This document shows, piece by piece, positions 23,401-34,631 of a DNA stretch of 64,000 bases. Below the pieces are notes generated by a model that did no database searches, was not told the DNA's origin, and saw only the letters and a program-made list of their open reading frames with translations. The DNA comes from Branchiostoma lanceolatum (lineage: Eukaryota; Chordata; Leptocardii; Amphioxiformes; Branchiostomatidae). The translations under genes and the position numbers were made by a program. The stretch spans positions 9,863,501 through 9,927,500 of the forward strand of contig NC_089727.1 in NCBI RefSeq assembly GCF_035083965.1, in the 5' to 3' direction. Numbering within the stretch: the stretch's first letter is position 1; the number at the start of each line of letters is the position of its first letter.

Positions 23401-26168
23401 GGAAGCTGCCCGCACTCAACACAGCCCTGAAGGTGGGGAGAGAACACCAAGACAAGATGCACGTCCGTGCCAAAAGTCTCAACGGGGAATTGAAACTTCT
23501 TGAGCAAAAGGAAGAAGATGTGCGAGGGAAGGTGACGGATTCCTTCAGTAAACTTAAGGAACTGGTGGAGAAACGGGAAGACGAGGTGCTAGAAGAGTTG
23601 GAGAGGATGGTGAGGGAGAGGAAGAGTTCAATGTTTCAGGCGCACACAGAGGTGATGCAAGGCATGAAGAAACTGGAAGGGTTCTGCCAGTTCACGGACA
23701 CACTTGTGAGTCAGGCCAGCCCGGCGTACGGTCTGACTCATTACAACCTGGTCGCTCATCAGTACCAGAACCTCGCCGCTACCATCCCTCCATCCAACCA
23801 CATGCAGGCCGACCTGAAGCTCAACTGGAACCAGGAAGAAATCACAGCCGCACTCGCTAAGATCACCATCGTGGACGCACACAAGCCGACAGAAATGCCG
23901 ACTGTCCCCCAACACTGGTGGAACGGCAGCAACAACCTGGACGTCACAAACAGCACCAGTAAGGACGACGACAGGCGTCATAGCTGGAGCGGGGTGGTGA
24001 AGGCAGGACTGGCCCCCAGCACACAGGCATCCCCGACCACTCTCAATAACCTCAGCCACCACGACACTGACAGTGGAGCCAGCAGTGGAGAGGACAATGT
24101 GGACTCACCAGCACAGGTAGCAAGGGGAACACGAGCATATTATGACAAGGTCCAGAAGGAAAAGGTATGCCAGTGGGAACCAGTCAGAACCAGAGTTCCT
24201 TAATGGGCTCTATAGATTAAATGATTACCTGATATCTTTGCATGTCAATCAATCTGCATGCTGTCCCAGTGTCTTGTTTGGAGAAAAAACAACAGTGGCA
24301 GTGTGTGTGAGAGCATTGCATACACATGTACATGTACAATTACCAGGGAAATGGTGTCCTCTGGGCATCCTCTGCAAAAGGAGGGAGTCTGATTTCCTTG
24401 TTTCTTAGTGTAAGGCATCCAGAGGACACCATGACGCCCTGCTAGCTAATAGCCTGGTTTGTGCATAAATAAAGTGTTAAAGTGCCAGTAGCTTTGGACT
24501 GAGAAGCAGTTGTTTCTTTTATATTGAGATTTATTGTTTTTTACTGACATGACTTCTGACTCCAGTGTTGTTTTTCTCCTGAAACAGGATAAAAGACCAT
24601 CAGCCAAGTCAGCAGAGAAGCCTGTGTTCCCTCATAAGGTGGAAGCCCTGCACAAATTTGGCAGCCCGGGCAGCGGTGCAGGACAGTTTCTCTTCCCACA
24701 TTCGATCGCCGCTGGGCACAACGGACTGCTGTACATCAGTGATGGACAGAACCACAGGATACAAGCGTTTGATAGGTCCGGTAGTACCGTAGTCATTTTT
24801 ACTCTTTTACAAAGCAGGAATACTATCTCAACAGTTATACTACCCCAAATACTTAGAAATGGTTGGCAACTTGGCATGTTATTTCTTAACCACATATGAT
24901 TAACTGTTATACCATTCAACCATACGTACAACATTGACACCAGGAATATTGCAGTCTTGCATCCAATGTTCTTGAAGCCTAGTCTAGAGACCAGTTACCT
25001 GTAGAGGCTTGTCAGATTTTTCTTCCTACATTTTGAATTTGATAAAATACAAATAACAATTTGAATAGCTACTATAGATGTGACAATCGTTATCCTTCCC
25101 TCTTTGTCTAAAGATTTTATCCATCTTATTCACATCTCCCTACAGGAAGGGCAAGCCCCAGTTCACATTTGGGAAGAAGGGTAAAGGTCGTGGGATGTTC
25201 ATCCAGCCGACTTACCTCGCTGTGTCTCCTGACGATCACCTGTTTGTCAGGGACAAGGGCTCCAAACGGGTGCAGGAGTTCAGCAACAAGGGGCAGTTCA
25301 TTAACCAGTTCTTCATGGATAATCTACACGGGGCAAGGGGTGAGTCAGTGCGCTATTGTTGTGGTGGTCCTAGCAGTGGACCCACACTTTTTGATGAAAG
25401 GAAATGGTATGACTGATGAAAATGTGACTGACTGAGCACAATTTTCTGTTTGTTATTTTTCTCTCAAAGCAATTATCTATTCGTTCTCTCTCTCTCCATC
25501 TTAAAGTTAAACTTCAACTTAGTTTTCCCCCCGGATGACCCCGTCAGGGGGAAAGTAGGGGGGGAGGTCCTGGGCTAAGGCGGGCAGGCCTCCAGCTTGG
25601 CCTGGAAAGTCTCAACAAAGGAAAGAAGAGATGACAAGCAAGATTTCTATTTTCAGGAATGACATGTGACAGACGAGGGCGGATCCTTATCGTGGATAAG
25701 GGGGATGATGGGTACCACCAGGGCGTGGCGTTCTACAGCCCGTCGGGCGCGCTGCTGAAGAAAGTCTCCTGTCCAAACATCCCCAAGATGACCGTGTACG
25801 CCAACCCGGTGGCCACCAACTCCAAGAACGAGATCTTCATCTGTGACCACGTCAGTCACTGCCTGCGCGTGTACAACGAGCACGGGCGCTACGTGCGCCA
25901 AGTCGGCAACGAGGCCACCATCGACGTCCTGATGGGCGTGCTGGTAGACCCGGACGACAACATCATCGTGCTGAACGGGATCACCACGGTAACGGGACAT
26001 AACTGCATTGACGAGCTGGTGAGGTACCGTGTGGACGGCGCATTGCTGGATAAGATTACCCTGAGCCCCTCCAAACAGTCCATTAACACCCTGAACCTGT
26101 TAGAAGGGCGCTATCCTGTTGGTATCTCCAACTCCAAAAACTGGTGTCTGTTGTATGGTCGTATCTAA
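20427..26168 (+). CDS. TRIM-NHL RING E3 ligase-like protein, paralogue of the divergent neighbour
   Basis: Seven exons: 20427-20465, 22270-22471, 22814-22931, 23129-24164, 24588-24775, 25146-25339, 25657-26168. All phases join, giving 762 residues. Exon 1 encodes only MAKLSQFSVDFSE. RING ligands are C28, C31, C43, H45, C48, C51, C69 and C72. B-box 1 is 107-145 and B-box 2 follows (CQTHKGKPLELFCNTC). The long exon 4 encodes the coiled coil (about 205-320) and a Ser/Thr/Asn-rich linker. NHL repeats run from about 480 to 762, ending in a TAA. No filamin domain is visible. Cys spacing, B-box order and NHL phrases (GRILIVDKGDDGYHQGV against GRFLVEDVGKGRFPHGV) mark it as a paralogue of the minus-strand gene. 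Family knowledge suggests an E3 ubiquitin ligase with a propeller for target or RNA binding. The first intron carries a LINE relic. Confidence 0.9.
21174..21735 (-). mobile_element. Non-LTR retrotransposon (LINE) reverse-transcriptase 3' end, degenerate
   Basis: The minus strand encodes, across at least two frame breaks, STVWDPYTAKDIHAVEKVQR (upstream part, near 21730-21640). It then encodes LQWESLQTRRKRARLTTFYK and SFFPRTVAEWNSLPTEMV (21302-21607). These are typical motifs after the polymerase domain of CR1/Jockey-type LINEs. An in-frame stop and frameshifts show it is dead. It lies in intron 1 of the plus-strand TRIM-NHL gene, antisense to it. Confidence 0.8.
22485..22566. mobile_element. 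Short repeat, TTAACCTTCTCCCTGCTG family (copy 2)
   Basis: The block GGCACCAAATGTG..GGTTATGGGGTTAGGAAGTAGGGAGAAGGTTAA resembles the right half of the copy at 48753-48831. It lies just inside the donor end of intron 2 of the TRIM-NHL gene. The left end is poorly preserved and its limit is approximate. Confidence 0.45.
24352..24431. repeat. 13-bp inverted repeat pair in TRIM-NHL intron
   Basis: TGGTGTCCTCTGG (24352-24364) and its exact reverse complement CCAGAGGACACCA (24419-24431) are separated by 54 bp. The adjacent GCATCC is shared by both sides in direct orientation. It may be the core of a small foldback element. Confidence 0.55.
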
Positions 26169-29100
26169 TCTGATGCTTCATTTTTCACAAACATGGAAGT
26201 GTGCTTTTGTATTCCGTACCATTTCATTATAATCTGTATTTCAATGATGGATTGAGGCAAACATGTTTTAACTATGCATAGTTAATATGTTTGCATCAGG
26301 CATTAAGCTTTCTGTCTTTTTTCAGAAAAGTTTTGTGCAGTAAAGCTTTGAAGGAAATGTAACAGTGTACCAGCAACTGGACTAGAAATGGTAGATTTCA
26401 CACTTGTTTAGTGCATGCTTGTAAACCTTATTGTAGGATCAGAAAGGTTTAAACTTTGGAAAGCAGGAGATGTGTTTAGAAAGCTTAGCTCAACCTAGTG
26501 TGTTACAGGTACATTCACATATAGAACACATGTGAACATACACATAAGCGGAATGGGAACTCTTACCAGATATATGATATATTTGGCTGTGCTATAATAT
26601 GATACACATGGAGACAGTACAGAAGTACACAGGGGAGGGTCATATTTATTCTAATTAATATGTATTTGCCAACTAAACATACTGTTTTGTAAACACACTT
26701 ACATAACAGCCCCGATTTGTGCAAACTTGATAATTGAGAAGGGAATGTCAACACATTACATTGAATATGGCAGTAGATGTACAATCTTATCTTGGAATGT
26801 AATGTAAAAAACACATTTGTAAGAGACAAGATAGGGACAAACAGAGAAAGAATGTTCAAATACTTATATGTTTTGAATGTTTGACTCAGAAGTAGCTAAT
26901 AGCTTGTAAAGGTTTCTTTTCTGTTGGCACACTTACTATTGCCATCACATTGAGTTTATATCTTAAAGACTTATTACAGAAACTTGAGGAATGTTTGTGA
27001 CACAGCTGTAGGTCGTAATATAGGGTTATAAACACTGTTCATGGTATCATGATAGACTTCTCAACAGCTGGTAGCTGCTTATTAATCCCATGTGGGGCAA
27101 TAGCTTTATATCAACCCCCTTACCTCAGGCATTATCTTGACATTTGCACTCAAATTCAGTTGTCTAAATTTTCTCAAGTTTCATATTTGCAGGACATTAC
27201 ATAAGATATGTAACTTGTGTATGAGTTTGGATGAAATGCCTTTTGTATTACTAGAGATGTCTCAAATTTAAAATGTTTTGATGTACAGGGAAGCTAGCAG
27301 CACACATTGTCACATATGTTTCAGCACACATAAGAAACACACATAAGAAACACACTTGTAACTGACATGAAAGTTTACATATTAACTGTACTGTTATAAG
27401 GTTAACAAACACATACTGAAAATGTTGGTATTTATGCAAACGTATGATAAATAGCTACAGATGGTGAGAGACAGGTCAACATATTTTGTAGAGGAAATTG
27501 GGGAATGTCGCTGGAATTGTTTCCTATGAATAGTTCATACACTTTTTCCTTTCATTGCATTACCCTTGTTTTGAGTTAAATTATCCCATAACTTTTTTCT
27601 TTCTTTTCAATGCCCTCTGGTTGCAAAGTTTCTTTCATTCCCCACCACCCTCTCAAATTCTCTTGAATCGTCCCAACTGTTTAGATGACAGTGCAGTACT
27701 ATTTTCCTGGAGTACTACTTTCCTGGAGACTATGTATATTACACATTTGAAATGAAAGTAGCTATCTAGTTTATGTTCACATCCGCTTCAGCATCTGGTC
27801 TCCATTTGATTTGTAAGCAGTAGTAATAGTACTACATGACATTGGCTTTTGGAAAAGAGGATGCGTTTGTGCATTTGTCACCAAACACGCCCTCCTCAAA
27901 AGTTTTGGAATAGCCCCTACGTACACTTCATGAAGAATTGTTGAACCTTTGTAAGAGTTTTGTTGTTAGAGTTTGTTCGGTTTATAGGAAGTTTTGTTAA
28001 CCTTATTATTTGAAAGAGGTACATGGTGTATTACAACATTTGTAGTAGCATACTGTTGTTTTCTTAAGTGCTATAGGACAATAATTTGAGCAAGGTTCAT
28101 TGTGGAGCAAGGAACACAAAATACCTAGTTCAAAAGGATACCTTTATGCATACAGCCACTGAACGTGATACACATGTAGTCAACTGTTTTCTCATACTGT
28201 GTATTGAAAGGTATATGGTGACCTTTTAGTTCAGATCTCTTCAGAAAGATTGTGAAACGTACAATAGAAATGATGATGAAATATGCAGCCATGGCAGTTT
28301 GTTTTCAGCAGAGGCCATAATGCGCATGTTGTCACATACAGCATTAGCTATTGTTGCCAGGACAATATTCACATTGGCAGGTCTGAAACCCGACTTTTTG
28401 TTAACTCAAGTCAATCTAAACATTTGTGAAGAAAACATTTGTTAAAGTCGGATACTACGAGAGCAAAGAATGGCACAATCTTGTAACAAAACGGATTGTT
28501 GGAAGGTGCCAAATGCAATATATTCACAAACCATTCAACACGAAATAATGCAACAACAATGCTAGTAATAAAACCATCATGTATCTTGGCAGTTGTGTTT
28601 GTCATTGTCTCTCAGTCCATGCTGCATGCACACAAGTAAACATGCCTGTCCTTGGTGCTGAATGCAATCCAACAACACCTAACTATGCTAATGCGTGTGT
28701 TTGTGTGTTCCCGGCAGAGCGACATGTCGCTTAACGGGAAGCAATCGTCGTCGGGCACTCCGGTTATGACCGGACCATTTCATGACGTCATATTATCCGT
28801 TTCCATGGAGTGAGTCACGTGTTATACAGGGTAACCCATTGTCGTCTGCATTGTTACAGAACAAACAATTCCTTACTTCGTGTTTGTTTACTGTTGATGC
28901 ACGAAGTCCTTGCGCTCTTTGTCAGTGTTACGAAAGTTTAATGTTTACGTTAATGATGATTAAAGTAATGTTGTAGCTATAGTCTGCTTGCGGCCGAGTA
29001 TAGTTGAGATACACGGTAAGGCCACAGTGACTGCACTCGATCGACACGAAATCGTCGAAATGTGAGGGAAGAAAGGAGTTTAAGTTGGGGCAAAGAAAGA

Positions 29101-29739
29101 AGTGGTGCACCAGTACCAACTAGGTGTCATCCGTTGAATAGGATGAGTGCTTGGGGATCCCAAACTGGTCAGTGTGGAGGACAGATACAAACTGGTGAAA
29201 ATTAACTTAGTAAGACAGCGGCCATTGGATAATGTAACAAGGAAATTTCATCATAATACATGTAGAAGTATTTCAGATCACGATAACACCTCTTCGGCGC
29301 ATTCTGTCTGTAACTTCACAGAACATACGTCGGAATGTTGTAAGACGGGTTGTACCTTTTTAGCAGTTAAACAATTTAAACCACAAGTAGGGTAGTTTGT
29401 TCGAGTTTTTTTATTAGTATTTTACAAAGTGGGCACATAAAACTGGCGTAAATCATTCGCCTTGTGACCAGGTGACTTTAAGGACCCCAATATCGCTGTG
29501 CCAGACACGTCCTTACGCTTTGAATTGTTTCCTTGTAAAACGAAGGCTGTACAAATTTTCCGTCAATGAGACAATTTTATCTATAAGTAACACCGGTTCA
29601 AGTGTTCATAGATAAGTTAGTTTAAGTTACACAATGGTTAGCAAAGTAAATAAATGAAATGGTAAAAGTGGAGACTGCCTCTCTTTCACGTCTAATTAGT
29701 TGCTATATCTCGTTATAACTATTTCCTTAACTCTAGCTC
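26169..29739. other. Convergent 3' region of TRIM-NHL and SLC35G-like genes
   Basis: No protein gene is recognised. AATAAA at 28567-28572 would give the plus-strand TRIM-NHL mRNA a 3' UTR of about 2.4 kb. A TTTATT near 29410-29416 (AATAAA on minus) would serve the transporter gene. A CpG-containing palindrome cluster lies at 28709-28790. The open frame at 29147-29395 has no recognisable protein. Confidence 0.45.
28709..28790. promoter_or_regulatory. Cluster of three palindromes including a CRE site
   Basis: AGCGACATGTCGCT (28718-28731) is a perfect 14-bp palindrome nested within a TCCCG / CGGGA pair (28709-28739). TCCGGT TATG ACCGGA spans 28759-28774. TGACGTCA is at 28783-28790. The segment is richer in CpG than its surroundings. 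It is either a regulatory element or an unrecognised short element. Confidence 0.4.
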
Positions 29740-32007
29740 CTACTTCTCTAGCAGCAACTCCCTTTGTTCGTCATTTTCTATGTCGTTAATGCTATTCGGG
29801 TTGCCGTCTCTGGAAGTTTGGTTATTTTGTGAACTCCCGTTCTTCTGTAATCTCTTCTTGTTGGACATCTCGGCCTCCAGTCTCTGTCGTACCTCCTCCG
29901 ACCGTTCCTTCCAGTTCTGGAGCCACGTGACCATGGTGGCTATGGCGGTGCTGATCAGTACCAACACCGCCCCGGCTATCTCCATCCCCGCCGGTTTGAT
30001 GTGCAGGATGAAGACCTGCATTAGGTAGGCTAATATGACGTTCCCGTTGCGCAGGAGGGCCACTGTCGCGGCTTTCTCTAGCTTCAAACTACGGTACAGA
30101 CAGGCGATACCGACGGTGTAGATGAACCCCGCTCCGGTGAGGTATCCGTACACCTTCCCCTCCAGGTCCCACACAGGTTTCCTAGGAAACATGTACATGA
30201 GCGGTAACGTGATAACGACTCCTAGCGACTCCATCCAGAACAACACCGTTAACAGGGGCGTGCTGGCGAGTTGTCCCCGGCTCACCACGTTAACTGCCGC
30301 TAGTCCCAGCGCCGACACGATGGCGAGAGCGTTACCGATGAGAACGGGTGACACGTTCGGTTCGTCCCCGGGACTGATGCCGAGCGTTTTGTCCAGCTCC
30401 TTCCACCCGTACGTGGGTCCTTGTGTGAGTAAGACGACGCCGACGAGGTTGAGGACGATACCGATGGAACTGGCGCAGCCGGGCTTCTCCCCGAGGAAGG
30501 CGAGCGCCATGAGGGCGGCAAACAGAGGCGTTGCGCCCCGCTGGATGGCGAAACTGTTGCCCGGCGGGATGTAGAATACCGACACGTAGAACCATACAGT
30601 CACGAACGTGCGACCAACACCTGCACGGGGAAAACAACATGTAGTTAGCAATTATCTCACAACTTTCAAATGAGGAAAGCCGTGGCGACTCTAGGAGGGC
30701 GTCTTTACCGTACAAAGGAGGTTCTATCAAACCTCCTTGCCTTTACAGAAGACCTGCAGAAGACTAAAAGCAAAAGACGGCCTCTAAGAGCCACCATTGC
30801 TATGATAAGGATATCTTTTGAAGATGCATACCCTCCAAGGCGAGGTTGGGCTTCGGCTTGATTTTTAGGTCTTTTAGGCGTATTTGTCAGGCTTTCTATT
30901 TCCTCCCGTTTCTATATGTCGCCAGCACACGTCAAGAAAATGGGACACTGACAGAGACGTCAAAAACAAGCGGAAGCCCAACGCGTAACCTCTGCTTGGA
31001 GGGTAGAAGATGCATGCTGCCAAAAGTAAAAATCACCCTTTCACGACGACGAATTACATATAAGAATTCCTGTCTTAACATTTGAAGTAAGATAGTTTGT
31101 CAAAGATATCATGTATCGCCACCAATAATAAGGAGAAAAACTCAAGACTATATCAAATGTGTTGACAGCCACTCGAAAGAGTAGGGCAAGTCGACATGAG
31201 TTCATCAGTTCTGTTGCAGCCGGGCTTTCCTGGCCCTTCTTTTGGCCTCAGCGGCTGCTATTCTCTCAATTTCAAAAGTTGTGACACCGGTTCGGTGGGC
31301 TCAGTACACGTTATATAAGAATAATGAGAATGTGTGGGACTTACGTTAAGCCAAAGCGCCCTAGGGCAATTCCCATGCCATGGATCTGGGGAGGGGGGCA
31401 ATCCACCTTCTGTACCTCAATTCAAACGTACAACATATGATATCGTTTTTCCTTGATGCTTTCTCCCTTTATGAATATGCACAAGTACGTCCATGTACCG
31501 ATGTGTAATATTTTGTAGCATTGTTTTTTTCACATTCAAAGTTTTAAGGAATCGTCATACATCAATACGAAATATCTCACCTGCGAGGAACAGTAGGCCC
31601 GTGTGCTTCCAGTTCTCTCCCAGTAGAGGCCCCCGACACGCCAACACCAGCGGGACGAACAGTATAAACGCCGCCAGTTCGTTAAAGAACACCACCTGCA
31701 TGTCCGGTACTCCCGAGTTTGCCGCCAGTCGGGCCAAAATGGACGAACTCGACAAACTCACACCGGACAGTAGGGCTAAAAACAGCCCCTCTCCTGCTAA
31801 CAACAAGTTCTTAGGCTCCTCTTTCAGCTGTTCCAGTTGAAGTATTTCTTTCTCTTCCTCGTCGAAGTCTCCTTCGACCACAGGGTTTCCTTGAAGACGG
31901 GAGAATAACCACTGAAGACTTGGGTCATCCTCGTTGTCTTGAGTCATGTCCATATGACCCAAAACCTCCTTTTTGTCGTCTCCGTGAGACCACTCTGGTT
32001 TTGCCAT
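29740..32007 (-). CDS. SLC35G-like EamA-family multi-pass membrane transporter
   Basis: Two exons, 32007-31581 and 30620-29740, joined in phase 1, give 435 residues. The ATG at 32007 has strong context (AACATGG). The N-terminus of about 75 residues is acidic and cytosolic in character. Ten hydrophobic helices then follow, among them ELAAFILFVPLVLAC, SSIGIVLNLVGVVLLTQG, VYGYLTGAGFIYTVGIACLY and VLVLISTAIATMVTW. NSFAIQRGATPLFAALMA marks the end of the first EamA half. The C-terminal tail is charged, with an Asn/Gln-rich stretch and an LLLEK end. Pattern and length fit SLC35G (formerly TMEM20/TMEM22) proteins of the drug/metabolite transporter superfamily, whose substrates are poorly defined. 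The 960-bp intron carries a foldback element. It diverges from the GRXCR gene. Family call is good; the paralogue (G1, G2 etc.) is not resolved. Confidence 0.85.
30715..30738. repeat. AAGGAGGTT/AACCTCCTT hairpin in transporter intron
   Basis: A 9-bp perfect inverted repeat (30715-30723 and 30730-30738) around CTATCA. The same arms occur at 45745-45763 with a single-base loop, and a half site lies near 36758. Confidence 0.6.
30819..31020. mobile_element. Foldback (MITE-like) element in transporter intron
   Basis: The left arm contains GATGCATACCCTCCAAGGCG and GTTGGGCTTCGGCTTG. The right arm contains CGGAAGCCCAACGCG and CTTGGAGGGTAGAAGATGCA. Read as reverse complements, the arms align over about 55 nt with short gaps. 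About 200 bp with no coding capacity. Confidence 0.6.
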
Positions 32008-33777
32008 GTTGTGGTCCCCTGGAGGAGTTTCATGCACCTCCTCGATTCACTTCTAAACAACAATCTTGTGGTTTGTGCTCTGTTCACAGGACGCTAAGAA
32101 GCAAAGTTTGTGAAAATTGTAGGGTGGAGTGAGCTGAAGTCCCACCTTACTGCACCAGACTGCACAGGTACTAATTATGTTGTCTGTTAGTACCTTACAA
32201 ACAACACCCAGTTGAAGTCGTCCAACGAGTTACTAAGCGGGTCGTGGGAGATTGCCACCAGCATTTTGGGATGACCTTTAACTGTTAGATGTTGATATTT
32301 CTGTAAAGCATGTTTGGATCACGGATCTTTACTTTCATTTCAGAGGTTACCCTGAAGCCATAGGTTCGGTCTAGTCTCGTATTGTAGACCATTGTTGGGA
32401 ATAGAAAAAGTAGAAAAAGTTTATGCTTCAGTAGATCACAATGAGGAAAAGGGGTCCTACCGCGAGTACCGGGCACTTCACAGGCTTTTTTCCCTTTCGG
32501 TCGTTCGTTACCCCAACATGGCCCCGTGGAGCACCCTGCAGCTACCGGGTTATTTTGGGGCACGGCCGGGGCCGTTGAAGCTTTTAACACGGAGTTAAAA
32601 TCAACCTGATAACAAATAGGCGCCTTAATCTAATCGGGAGAACACACAGAGGTACTCTTCCGGTGTCCTACAGTCCACGGGGACAGATATTGTGCCTTAG
32701 TGGCTCGGCTGGGACTACAACCCCTGCGGGCACCGGTGCGATTGTGACCTAAGCGTTAGTCGGTCAGACACTCGTCCTTTCATATTCATACTAGTATAGT
32801 AGGTAAGGTTTCGTTATCATATCACAGCCCTGGGGTCGTCCAAGACTATCTTTGACTTTGCCAGATCCTCCCAATGTATTGCAATTTGCAGTGAATAGTA
32901 ATGACTCGTCGAGCGCGTTGATCAATAGCGACCCCTGCGGTCATGACAATAAATGCAGCCGGTAACAGGTGCGCCGTGAATCCACTTCCAGAGATGTGAA
33001 AAATCCCTCTGTATTACCGTCTTTCTCTGTTCATTTTCAGAAACTGGCCAACAAATAACCCATAGATCGCACTCTATATCAAACTCATTCTGCATGTTTC
33101 TATCAACATATACATGTAGTATTGAAGTACGACCAAAGAATCGGACACAGTTGAACAAAACTACGACAAGCATCACTAAATTAAAGAGTGGCTTTGATTA
33201 AACAATCTCAGGTCCTTTGTATCATTTGTCGGGTAGACTTTTAAGCACCAAAAAGCAATCCGCATGTCCGTGGCTCTCTTAAGCGCCATGCTTAGGTTTC
33301 CATTACTAAAGCACTTCCCAAAAAGGAGCCGCCACCCACCCAGGCCACTGTTAAGTACTAGTAGCCTACTGTAGAAGCCGACATGTACATGGGTATAGAA
33401 GACGCCGATGTACGAGTGCTCTTGTCCTAAACACGGTCTTCTGTGTGACATTTTTTGAACACACAGTTGATAATGTGTACGTACCGACCGAAAGTTTGAC
33501 TGCGGGTGAATAGAACTCAGTGGAGACGCCAAGACTTTAAATTGGAAATCCCCGTTGTTTTGGCACGTCAGTTTTACAGAGCTGTATTTCATTTCTTTTA
33601 CGACATGCGTCATAACAAAAAGTTGTCATATCTACATTAGAATTTTCTTGAGAAAAATACATGTGAAAATCTTAACTACTCTATCCATAGCTTCAGTTCG
33701 CTCCTCTGACTACATCCAAGTAGAATATGACTTTCCCGAACATGATTTTTCAAAATTTATAATCGGCTGGTGCAGAC

Positions 33778-33867
33778 TAGCCTCTACCAGGTTCCACAGG
33801 TCGCTGGAAAGATAGTAGAAATTTGCCAAAATGCTTTCCAGGGACCTGTGGAGCCTGGTAGAGGCTA
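33778..33867. mobile_element. Foldback element with 34-bp arms
   Basis: The left arm 33778-33811 starts TAGCCTCTACCAGGTTCCAC. The right arm 33834-33867 is its reverse complement with two mismatches. The loop is 22 nt. GGTGCAGAC occurs in direct orientation just outside both arms and may reflect target duplication or an outer arm. Confidence 0.75.
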
Positions 33868-34340
33868 GGTGCAGACGACTTTTAAAAACTAATCACTGGG
33901 CAACCTTGCCGACCAACTCCCAACCACAGATGGCCTTGCTCACGACTAACTCCCAACCATGGTTTGGAGAAGGTCGGGAGGTCATGGTCGGCTATGTGTG
34001 ACAGGGGGCTATGGCTGTACGCTTACGCCTGCCTCACGTGTTAAAGCTTCCACCTTTATACTCCCGAGGTCACCAAACGTCTACAGTAAACAACACTGTT
34101 CCCACGTATTAAACTATTCATGTTTATAACATCTTCTAGCATGGTGATAAAGAATATTTGTTTTTTTACGATACATACAGAAGTGATTGTGATCACTGCA
34201 TCTACAGAAGTCGACTACGTGCTGCGCGTTTTGCTTTGATAATCGTGTCGAGGACACACACTCCTGTTGATCAATATTGCCTCATGAATATTTAAAAACC
34301 CAACCGACAGGAAAGGTCATCAATTCACCTGCAGAATTGT

Positions 34341-34348
34341 TATAAATA
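34341..34348 (+). promoter_or_regulatory. Candidate TATA box for GRXCR gene
   Basis: TATAAATA lies 284 bp upstream of the GRXCR start codon and would place transcription start near 34375. This is assigned from sequence alone; an alternative 5' exon cannot be excluded. Confidence 0.35.
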
Positions 34349-34631
34349 GCGAAAAGCGCATGATCCAACAGTACAGTTGGGTAATTTTCGTATGAATCTA
34401 TATTCCATGGTTGTGTATATCAAACTATTTAAAAGGAAATCTAAATGAAGAATTTGTCCTTTAAAATGCAGTGTTTTCAACGCCTGACGCGAGGTGCCGT
34501 GTTCTTTCCTCCCGTTAAAGGGTCGTAATATTTAAACATGATCGGAACGAGTTTGAACAAGCGATTGTCTGGGCCGCCCCACTCAGTACACCTGCGAGAA
34601 CACCGCTACAACAGGCACACACAAACACAGC

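Larger units (their letters stand above)
32008..34631. other. Divergent intergenic region, SLC35G-like / GRXCR
   Basis: 2.6 kb between two divergent start codons. It contains a 90-bp foldback (33778-33867), a decayed CCGACC-type inverted repeat (about 33918-34000) and a TATA-like TATAAATA (34341-34348). Minus-strand open frames at 32285-32590 and 33176-33613 have no recognised domain and no supporting splice context. Confidence 0.45.

Noticed and set aside
29147-29395. Plus-strand frame of 82 codons between convergent genes
   Set aside because: No recognisable protein, and it lies in the expected 3' region of the transporter gene.
32285-32590. Minus-strand frame of 101 codons upstream of the transporter
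   Set aside because: No domain or splice continuity with the transporter. The ATG at 32007 already has strong context and a complete protein.
33176-33613. Minus-strand frame of 145 codons
   Set aside because: No domain is recognised, the composition looks random, there is no plausible partner exon, and it lies in a promoter-rich intergenic region.
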